Positions 1 through 5,194 of a stretch of DNA of 6,033 nucleotides are shown piece by piece. Location of the stretch: assembly GCA_050485685.1 (NCBI GenBank), contig JBJHBW010000063.1, positions 1 to 6,033 on the forward strand. Reading direction: 5' to 3'. Position 1 is the first letter of the stretch; each line of letters opens with the position of its first letter. The DNA comes from JBJHBP01 sp050485685 (GTDB taxonomy: Bacteria; Pseudomonadota; Gammaproteobacteria; Steroidobacterales; Rariloculaceae). The notes under the pieces were generated by a model. It searched no databases, was not told the origin of the DNA, and saw nothing but the letters and a program-made list of their open reading frames with translations. The translations under genes were made by a program, and so were the position numbers.

Positions 1-524
1 GGCTGGTGTCGCGATTCGTGCACGACCACTATCTGTGGTTGGGTCTTGAGCGCACACGGGCGTTTCGTGAGTGGCGCCTGTTGAGGCACCTGCTCGATAT
101 GGGCCTGCCTGTGCCACGGCCGGTGGCTGCCAGAGTGGTTCGTCAGGGTCCGCTCTATCAGGCGGATATCATCACCGCTTACCTGGCCAGTGCACGTGAA
201 CTGGCCGAATACCTTCACGATGGCGATCTGTCCGAGGCCCAGTGGATGCGAATCGGTGCAGTACTGAAGCGCTTTCACGACCTGGGCGTCGATCACCCGG
301 ATCTGACGGCGCAGAACATCCTGCTCGATCCCGATGGTCAGGTTTATCTGGTGGACTTCGACAAGGCTGTGATTCGACGTCCCGGCCGATGGCGGGATGC
401 CGGCATAGCGCGTCTGCAAAGATCGTTACGCAAGGTCGCGCTGGAGACCGGATCCACATTCGCCGCGGACAGCTGGGATGCGTTGCACGCCGGCTACGAT
501 CGTGGCGACAGTGGCGGCGACTGA
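1..524 (+). CDS. kdkA: 3-deoxy-D-manno-octulosonic acid (Kdo) kinase, 5'-truncated by the window edge
   Basis: KdkA phosphorylates the Kdo residue attached to lipid A, at the cytoplasmic face of the inner membrane during lipopolysaccharide core assembly. The reading frame is open through the left edge (first full codon at base 3). A GTG at base 6 could start it, but the family is about 235-250 residues and only about 173 are here, so the N-terminal ATP-binding lobe start is missing. Residue numbers below count from that GTG. The segment YLWLGLERTRAFREWRLL near the left edge is typical of KdkA. The catalytic loop HPDLTAQNILLD (H97-D108, catalytic Asp99, Asn104) and the metal-binding D117-F-D119, which replaces the usual DFG, mark the WaaP/KdkA kinase-like fold. 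The C-terminus looks complete, with a TGA stop at 522-524. It converges on lpxL with a 47-base gap. The family call is secure. Kdo kinase fits better than the heptose kinase WaaP because of length and the ERTRAF region. Confidence 0.87.
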   Translation, partial: LVSRFVHDHYLWLGLERTRAFREWRLLRHLLDMGLPVPRPVAARVVRQGPLYQADIITAYLASARELAEYLHDGDLSEAQWMRIGAVLKRFHDLGVDHPDLTAQNILLDPDGQVYLVDFDKAVIRRPGRWRDAGIARLQRSLRKVALETGSTFAADSWDALHAGYDRGDSGGD

Positions 525-571
525 GTCCGGCGGTGCGCTGCCCGCGCGTCCAGCGGGATTGAACAGCCGCT

Positions 572-1501
572 TCAGGAATTCCTGTAGACATCGGGATACG
601 GCGGCGGCCGACCCTTGAATTTGCGATAGGTCCACAGGTACTGCTCAGGAGCGAGGCGGATGTAATCCTCGAGCATGCGGTTCAGACGGGCGGCATCTTC
701 AGTGGCATCCTCGGTCGGGAAGTCGTCCAGCGGACTGACATCCACGACATAGCCGGAGTCATCGGGCAGTCTGCGGAAGAAATAGGTCAGTACCGGTGCG
801 CCGGAGATCCGTGCCAGCTTGCTGGTCACTACGTTGGTCATTGCCGGTTCGCCAAAGAATGGCAGCAGCACGCCCTGGTTACCGACGTAGCTCTGGTCAG
901 GCACATACGCAACGATCTTCCTCGCCTTCAGGGCCCGCAGCAGTCCGCGCACATTGTCGCGTTTGATCTGATCGCCGGCGAAGCGGCTGCGGCCGCGCCG
1001 AATCATCGTGTCCAGGAACGGATTCCGCTGCGGCGCATACATGAAGACACAGCCTGGAATCAGGTCCTGGAACAGGGAGCAGCTGGTTTCTATGGTCGTG
1101 AAGTGTGCGGTGAAAATGATCGCGCCCCTGCCGTCGCGGACGACTTTCTCCAGATGCTCGCGGCCACGTACGGTCACGAGTTCACGCAGCTGTTCTATTG
1201 GCGCGAACCAGCCAAGCCCCATTTCCACGAATGAAGCGCCGACCGCTTCGAAGTGACGGACGAGCAGGGCATTGCGCTCATCCGCTGACAGTTCCGGAAA
1301 GCAGATTTCGAAGTTTCGGCTGGCATTTCGCCTCTCTCTGGTATTGAAACGGCACGCCATACGGCCCAGCGCCTTCCCGATGCGGATCTGCCAGCGAAAC
1401 GGCAGCTTGACCAGCGTGCGCATGGCCAGCCACAGCAGCCACATGGGCCAGTAGCGTGGTCCGCGAAAGCGGGCGAGCGACAGATCGTCACCGGATTTCA
1501 T
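572..1501 (-). CDS. lpxL: Lipid A biosynthesis lauroyl/secondary acyltransferase (LpxL/HtrB family)
   Basis: This inner-membrane enzyme moves an acyl chain from acyl-ACP onto a hydroxyacyl chain of Kdo-lipid A, giving the acyloxyacyl groups of lipid A. The protein has 309 residues, close to the usual family length of about 305. A single N-terminal hydrophobic segment lies at about residues 18-35. The catalytic H-x4-E motif is HFTTIE (H133, E138). Downstream come the YVPDQSYVGNQG block (199-210) with FFG (215-217), and a C-terminal QYLWTYRKFKGRP (287-299), as in LpxL. The ATG at 1499-1501 was chosen because AGAAAG sits five bases upstream, it gives normal length, and it lies downstream of an extended -10 promoter. 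The in-frame ATG at 1514-1516 has no ribosome site. A start at 1603 would place the promoter inside the gene and add a tail that does not look coding. LpxL versus the related LpxM/LpxP acyl specificity cannot be decided from sequence alone. Confidence 0.88.
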   Translation of the reverse strand: MKSGDDLSLARFRGPRYWPMWLLWLAMRTLVKLPFRWQIRIGKALGRMACRFNTRERRNASRNFEICFPELSADERNALLVRHFEAVGASFVEMGLGWFAPIEQLRELVTVRGREHLEKVVRDGRGAIIFTAHFTTIETSCSLFQDLIPGCVFMYAPQRNPFLDTMIRRGRSRFAGDQIKRDNVRGLLRALKARKIVAYVPDQSYVGNQGVLLPFFGEPAMTNVVTSKLARISGAPVLTYFFRRLPDDSGYVVDVSPLDDFPTEDATEDAARLNRMLEDYIRLAPEQYLWTYRKFKGRPPPYPDVYRNS

Positions 1502-1553
1502 GGGTCTTTCTGACATGCGCGGGCCGGCAGGTGCTGGAATCGGGCCGACGCGG

Positions 1554-1562
1554 ATTCTAGCA
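1554..1562 (-). promoter_or_regulatory. Extended -10 promoter element for lpxL
   Basis: Read on the minus strand, this is TGCTAGAAT: a TG-n extension followed by TAGAAT, five of six matches to TATAAT. No good -35 box lies 16-18 bases upstream, which is usual for extended -10 promoters. Transcription would begin near 1547, giving a leader of about 46 bases before the ATG at 1501. Position and direction fit lpxL. The match itself is seen directly. Activity is inferred. Confidence 0.45.
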
Positions 1563-1625
1563 GTGCTCGCGGCATGCGCGTTGCCGGCGAGCTGCCATTG
1601 CACCAGGAAACTGGAACCGAAAGCG

Positions 1626-1654
1626 CTTGAAATGCTCTAATTGGCGCTTATATC
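1626..1654 (+). promoter_or_regulatory. Probable htpX promoter, sigma-70/sigma-32-like
   Basis: CTTGAAA (1626-1632) matches the sigma-32 -35 box exactly and contains TTGAAA, five of six to the sigma-70 -35. TATATC (1649-1654) lies 16 bases after TTGAAA and is a four-of-six sigma-70 -10. In the sigma-32 register with a 13-base spacer, the -10 region reads GCTTATAT, a poor match to CCCCATNT. The likely transcript start is near 1661, about 30 bases before the htpX ATG. HtpX is a known heat-shock and envelope-stress gene in E. coli, so heat-shock input is plausible, but the -10 leaves the sigma factor open. Confidence 0.45.
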
Positions 1655-1689
1655 TGGAACCACTGCACGGATTGCATACTGGAGATTCT

Positions 1690-2574
1690 ATGAAGCGGAT
1701 TGCGCTGTTTCTGGCTACCAACATCGCGGTACTCGTTGTACTGGCGGTTGTGATGCAGCTGCTGGGCATCCAGTCGATTCTGGATGAAACCGGCACGCAG
1801 CTGGATCTGCGGGCGCTGCTGATCTTCTCTGCCGTGATCGGCTTTGCCGGTGCCTTCATCTCGCTGGCTATCTCCAAATGGTCAGCCAAGCGCATGACCG
1901 GTGCGCGCGTCATCGAGACGCCGCGCAACGCGACCGAAAGCTGGCTTCTGAATACCGTCAAGCGTCAGGCTCAGCAGGCAGGTATCGGTTGTCCGGAAGT
2001 GGCGATCTACGACTCACAGGATGTGAACGCATTCGCTACCGGCATGAATCGGAACAACGCGCTGGTCGCAGTGAGCACCGGCCTGCTCAGTCAGATGAAC
2101 GAGCGAGAGGTCGAGGCTGTGCTGGCGCATGAGGTCAGCCACGTCGCCAACGGTGATATGGTCACCCTGGCATTGATCCAGGGTGTGGTGAACACGTTCG
2201 TCGTATTCCTGTCACGCGTCATCGGTTTCCTGGTCGACCGGCTTATATTCCGCAATGAACGCGGCTATGGCCCCGGTTTCTTCATCGTCAGCATCATTGC
2301 GCAGATCGTGCTGGGCATACTCGCAAGTACCATTGTCATGTGGTTCTCGCGTCAGCGGGAGTATCGTGCCGATGCCGGCGGGGCAAGGCTTGCCGGTCGC
2401 GACAACATGATCAGCGCACTCGATCGCCTGCGCCGCATCCATCAGCCCAGCGATCTGCCGGAGTCCATGCAGGCGTTTGGCATCAACTCCGGACACATGG
2501 CCGGTCTGAAGCGGTTCTTCATGTCGCATCCTCCGATAGAGGACCGCATCGCCGCCCTGCAGAAGCTGGCCTGA
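1690..2574 (+). CDS. htpX: Membrane zinc metalloprotease HtpX
   Basis: HtpX is an M48-family inner-membrane protease that degrades damaged or misassembled membrane proteins, working alongside FtsH. The protein has 294 residues (E. coli 293). Two N-terminal membrane segments lie at about 4-25 and 42-62, with two more hydrophobic stretches at about 158-183 and 196-219. The zinc site is H147-E-V-S-H151, with E148 as catalytic base and the third ligand expected to be E224 in REYRAD (223-228). The conserved C-terminal SHPPIEDRIAAL lies at 279-290. The ATG at 1690 was chosen because GGAG (1681-1684) precedes it at five bases and the N-terminus MKRIALFLATN is canonical. A longer in-frame TTG at 1627 falls inside the -35 box and is rejected. 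It is divergent from lpxL, with 188 bases between start codons, and first in a rightward group with the transpeptidase-like gene and ppnN. All key residues are present. Confidence 0.97.
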   Translation: MKRIALFLATNIAVLVVLAVVMQLLGIQSILDETGTQLDLRALLIFSAVIGFAGAFISLAISKWSAKRMTGARVIETPRNATESWLLNTVKRQAQQAGIGCPEVAIYDSQDVNAFATGMNRNNALVAVSTGLLSQMNEREVEAVLAHEVSHVANGDMVTLALIQGVVNTFVVFLSRVIGFLVDRLIFRNERGYGPGFFIVSIIAQIVLGILASTIVMWFSRQREYRADAGGARLAGRDNMISALDRLRRIHQPSDLPESMQAFGINSGHMAGLKRFFMSHPPIEDRIAALQKLA

Positions 2575-2634
2575 TCGCGCAGTGAATCTGTGGGTTCGGC
2601 AGTACCTGAGTTCGTGCACCGCGAGGCCGGTCTG

Positions 2635-3156
2635 ATGCGCTCCATGTCGTTTCGATTGTGGTCGGCGGCGATGCTGCTGTCATTGTTCGCCGCCGGCGCT
2701 GCCGCGCAGCAGAGCCTCACGCCGCACCTTGAAACCGCGGACCTGGTGCTGGTGGAAAAATCCAGCCGGCAGCTGCATCTGCTGCGAAACGGTTCGGTGT
2801 TGCGGACGTTTCCGATCTCGCTGGGTCAGATGCCCGAGGGACACAAGGAGCGTGAAGGCGATTTTCGCACTCCCGAAGGACGCTATCACCTCACCGCGCG
2901 CAATACCGAGAGCACTTACTTCCTGTCCATTCTGATTTCGTATCCGAACGAACGCGATCGCCAGCATGCACGATCCCTGGGCGTGGATCCCGGAGGCGCG
3001 ATCATGATCCACGGTACGCCCAATGTGCCTCGCTTTGACGAGGATCGTTACGTGGGCTGGGACTGGACTGATGGCTGCATCGCGGTGTCGAATTCCGACA
3101 TGATCGATATCTGGCTCATGACCCGAGAGGGCACGCCCATAGAGATACGCCCTTGA
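2635..3156 (+). CDS. Secreted L,D-transpeptidase (YkuD/ErfK) family protein
   Basis: YkuD-domain enzymes use a cysteine nucleophile to form or cut bonds to meso-diaminopimelate in peptidoglycan, or to link or release lipoprotein. This one is predicted to be periplasmic. The protein has 173 residues: a signal peptide (hydrophobic 8-23, likely cut in GAAA/QQ after residue 24), then one catalytic domain. H126 in MIHGTPN and C148 in WTDGCIAVSN form the catalytic pair. Asp146 replaces the His of the textbook S/T-H-G-C motif, as in a widespread proteobacterial subgroup with an unusually short, single-domain form. No LysM or other wall-binding domain is visible. The ATG at 2635 has GAGG (2623-2626) eight bases upstream. 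A GTG at 2590 would spoil the signal peptide, and the ATG at 2644 is too far from the ribosome site. It lies 60 bases after htpX with no clear terminator between, and 34 bases before ppnN. Whether it cross-links, trims or handles lipoprotein is not determinable here. Confidence 0.88.
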   Translation: MRSMSFRLWSAAMLLSLFAAGAAAQQSLTPHLETADLVLVEKSSRQLHLLRNGSVLRTFPISLGQMPEGHKEREGDFRTPEGRYHLTARNTESTYFLSILISYPNERDRQHARSLGVDPGGAIMIHGTPNVPRFDEDRYVGWDWTDGCIAVSNSDMIDIWLMTREGTPIEIRP

Positions 3157-3190
3157 CCGGCAAATTCTCTTCGAATCGGAGGGATGCCTG

Positions 3191-4549
3191 ATGGATGCGC
3201 TCATAGAACCGCAGGGAAGTCTGGAAACCCTGGCGCATTCGGAAGTGAATCAGCTGCGCGATGCCAGCTCCGGCGGGCTCTATCAGCTCTGGCGACAGTG
3301 CTCCCTGGCCATCCTGAACTCCGGCGCCGAAGATGACGACGTTCGTCGCATTCTGCGGGCGAACGAGAAATTCGATATAGAGATCGTGCCGCAGGAACGC
3401 GGTATCGCTCTGCGCTTATCCAATGCGCCGGACAGCGCATTTGTGGACGGGCGTATGATACGGGGCATTCGCGAGCAACTGTTCGCGGTCATGCGGGATC
3501 TGCTCTATACCAACGACGACATCAAGAACAGCCGTCGTATCAATCTGGGCACGTCTTCCGGAATCACCGATGCCGTATTTCACATCCTTCGCAATGCCAG
3601 AGTGCTGCACCCGCGTGTAGAACCGAAGCTGGTCGTGTGCTGGGGTGGTCACGCCATCAGCCGACTGGAGTACGACTACACCAAGGAAGTCGGCTATGCG
3701 CTGGGTCTGCGCGGGCTGGATGTGTGCACCGGCTGTGGTGCCGGTGCCATGAAGGGGCCGATGAAGGGCGCGACACTGGGACATGCCAAGCAGCGCATCA
3801 GAGACGGTCGTTATCTCGGACTGACCGAACCGACCATCATTGCAGCCGAGAGCCCGAATGCCATTGTTAACGAACTGGTGGTTCTGCCTGATATGGAGAA
3901 GCGCCTCGAGGCGTTTGTCCGCGTCGCTCACGGTATCGTCGTTTTTCCGGGGGGCGTGGGAACGGCAGAGGAAATCCTCTATCTGCTGGGAATACTACTG
4001 AGTCCCGGCAACGAGGATATGTGTCTTCCACTGGTGTTTTCGGGTCCGCCGCAAAGTCGCGCCTATTTCGAGCTGATGCATGAATTCATAGGGCGGACAC
4101 TGGGCAGCAGGGCGCAGGGACTTTATCGCATCATCATCGGTGATCCGGATGAGGTCGCGCGGGAAATGCACAAGGGCGTGGAGCAGGTACGTACGTTTCG
4201 AGTCGGCGCTGACGATGCGTATTACTTCAACTGGCTGCTGGACATAGATCTCGATTTCCAGCAGCCGTTCGAAGCGACGCACGAAAGCATGGCACAACTG
4301 CCGCTGAGTGCGGATCTGCCGGCAAAAGAACTGGCGGTGAACCTGAGACGGGCGTTCTCGGGCATCGTAGCCGGCAACGTGCGCGAAGCGGGCATCAAAC
4401 TGGTGGAAGAGCATGGACCGTTCGAGTTGCGCGGTGACCGTGAAATCGTCACGGCACTCGACCAGTTGCTGACCGACTTCGTGGCATCGCGGCGCATGAG
4501 GCTGTCCGATCCTGCCGACTATGTTCCCTGTTATCGCATTGTGACCTGA
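3191..4549 (+). CDS. ppnN: Pyrimidine/purine nucleotide 5'-monophosphate nucleosidase PpnN (LOG family, YgdH)
   Basis: PpnN hydrolyses nucleoside monophosphates to free base and ribose 5-phosphate in the cytoplasm. In E. coli it binds and is activated by (p)ppGpp, tuning purine pools during stress. The protein has 452 residues (E. coli 454) with the three-part plan of the family. An N-terminal PpnN-specific domain covers roughly 1-130. A central Rossmann-like LOG domain has GCGAGAMKGPMKGA beginning at G181 and the signature PGGVGTAEE at 253-261, which includes the catalytic glutamate. A C-terminal DUF3412-type domain runs from about 340 to the end. The N- and C-terminal domains distinguish it from the short cytokinin-type LOG proteins. 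The ATG at 3191 follows a strong GGAGGG (3178-3183) at seven bases. An ATG at 3184 is out of frame. It lies 34 bases after the transpeptidase-like gene and is likely co-transcribed with it. The allosteric (p)ppGpp site was not checked residue by residue. Confidence 0.95.
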   Translation: MDALIEPQGSLETLAHSEVNQLRDASSGGLYQLWRQCSLAILNSGAEDDDVRRILRANEKFDIEIVPQERGIALRLSNAPDSAFVDGRMIRGIREQLFAVMRDLLYTNDDIKNSRRINLGTSSGITDAVFHILRNARVLHPRVEPKLVVCWGGHAISRLEYDYTKEVGYALGLRGLDVCTGCGAGAMKGPMKGATLGHAKQRIRDGRYLGLTEPTIIAAESPNAIVNELVVLPDMEKRLEAFVRVAHGIVVFPGGVGTAEEILYLLGILLSPGNEDMCLPLVFSGPPQSRAYFELMHEFIGRTLGSRAQGLYRIIIGDPDEVAREMHKGVEQVRTFRVGADDAYYFNWLLDIDLDFQQPFEATHESMAQLPLSADLPAKELAVNLRRAFSGIVAGNVREAGIKLVEEHGPFELRGDREIVTALDQLLTDFVASRRMRLSDPADYVPCYRIVT

Positions 4550-4576
4550 ACAGTGCCTGCGTCGTGGTGATTCACT

Positions 4577-4611
4577 GCTGTTAAGTTAAACAGCTGCGGC
4601 CTGAGCGCCGC
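4577..4611 (+). terminator. Tandem small hairpins after ppnN, possible terminator
   Basis: Two perfect inverted repeats are adjacent. GCTGTT (4577-4582) pairs with AACAGC (4589-4594) around a six-base loop. GCGGC (4596-4600) pairs with GCCGC (4607-4611) around a six-base loop. They begin 28 bases after the ppnN stop. Neither is followed by a run of T, so an intrinsic terminator is uncertain. They could instead stabilise the 3' end or be chance. The rest of 4550-4703 shows no gene. Confidence 0.3.
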
Positions 4612-4703
4612 TCGGCGACATCTGTCTGTGACTCAGTTCCTGTGAACGCGAGCGCAGCGCCGCTAACCTCTGTTGCATCTGCCACGGACCGTTGTCGGGT
4701 GCG

Positions 4704-4991
4704 ATGAGTCAACAGAAAACACATCATTTCCGTCCGCCCCTGTATCACCGCCAGGAATCTGCTGCCGGCGGCAGCGGTCAGGTAAGGACACCCGCAGCAT
4801 CCAGCGCATCATCGCGTGCCAACGACAGCGATCGCCAGGGCTGGGACGCCTATCGCCGCTGGCTGGGGCGCACCGGAGAGAAAGCGCCCGCGGAACGCGC
4901 ACCGCTGGATCCGGCCATCTACAGCTGGAAGGGCTACCAGAACTGGGCCGACAAAGTGCGGCAGAACTGGAAGTCCGAGGACAAGCAGTAG
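4704..4991 (+). CDS. Small conserved-looking protein of unknown function, Trp-rich
   Basis: I do not recognise a named family. The protein has 95 residues, is hydrophilic, and has no signal peptide or membrane segment, so it is probably cytoplasmic. Residues 1-45 are low-complexity, rich in Ser, Ala, Gly, Gln and His, and look disordered. Residues 46-90 look folded and aromatic, with five Trp (47, 53, 75, 81, 89). The pattern W-x2-Y-x2-W occurs twice: WDAYRRW (47-53) and WKGYQNW (75-81). The linker LDPAIYS joins them, and the basic tail VRQNWKSEDKQ closes the protein. Codon use resembles the neighbours, and the Trp/Tyr pattern is unlikely by chance, which supports a real gene. The ATG at 4704 is preferred. 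No good Shine-Dalgarno is seen, and a TTG at 4692 in the same frame would add four residues. It stands alone between ppnN and htpG, with 154 bases before it, and no function can be inferred from context. Confidence 0.7.
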   Translation: MSQQKTHHFRPPLYHRQESAAGGSGQVRTPAASSASSRANDSDRQGWDAYRRWLGRTGEKAPAERAPLDPAIYSWKGYQNWADKVRQNWKSEDKQ

Positions 4992-5010
4992 TCCGGTCCG
5001 CAGCCGGCAG

Positions 5011-5118
5011 GCGCGTCACGTCTTGGAGTTTCTGCTTCAGTGGCTGGACGAGCTTGACGATCTGATCGCGCTGCTCGGCGCGAAACTTCTCTCCGGTCAA
5101 TCCCGCAGGTTGCTGCGT
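5011..5118 (+). other. Short coding-like tract between the small gene and htpG, possibly a remnant
   Basis: In the frame that includes the TTG at 5023, the plus strand reads a leucine-rich amphipathic stretch, LEFLLQWLDELDDLIALLGA, followed by a basic patch with several Arg. It uses preferred codons (CTG, GAC, GCG). The frame stays open to 5304, but after about 5118 it passes through the htpG promoter and 110 bases of htpG, and no longer looks coding. No ATG/GTG start with a ribosome site is present. The minus strand also reads a helix-like sequence here (starting at a TTG at 5100), so the signal could be a sense/antisense codon effect. It could be a small protein start, a decayed gene, or chance. 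Confidence 0.2.
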
Positions 5119-5123
5119 TCACC

Positions 5124-5149
5124 CTTGAAACCGCGCGGATCAGCCCCAT
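5124..5149 (+). promoter_or_regulatory. Sigma-32 (RpoH) heat-shock promoter of htpG
   Basis: CTTGAAA (5124-5130) and CCCCAT (5144-5149), 13 bases apart, match the sigma-32 consensus CTTGAAA-N(11-16)-CCCCATNT at every core position. Only the trailing T of the extended -10 is missing. Transcription would start near 5157, leaving a leader of about 38 bases with GGGAGG (5184-5189) before the htpG ATG. HtpG is a classic RpoH-regulon chaperone, which fits. The match is seen directly. Regulation is inferred from family knowledge. Confidence 0.88.
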
Positions 5150-5194
5150 CGTACTCCGATACCACGTTAACAGCATGGCAATCGGGAGGTTGGG

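Noticed and set aside
541..557. CCCGC/GCGGG inverted repeat between kdkA and lpxL as a bidirectional terminator
   Set aside because: The stem is only five pairs with a seven-base loop and no T run on either strand. In GC-rich DNA this is expected by chance.
1502..1603. Longer lpxL reading frame with an extra 34 residues
   Set aside because: The added part has no family match, has no ribosome site, and overlaps the extended -10 promoter. Normal LpxL length is obtained from the ATG at 1501.
3416..3931. Minus-strand open frame inside ppnN (171 codons)
   Set aside because: The plus strand here encodes conserved PpnN sequence, including the nucleotide-binding GCGAGAMKG segment. The antisense frame has no family features or upstream signals.
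3949..3954. Run of six G in ppnN as a possible phase-variation or frameshift site
   Set aside because: It encodes the conserved Pro-Gly-Gly of the PGGVGT signature, the frame is intact, and six bases is short for slippage control.
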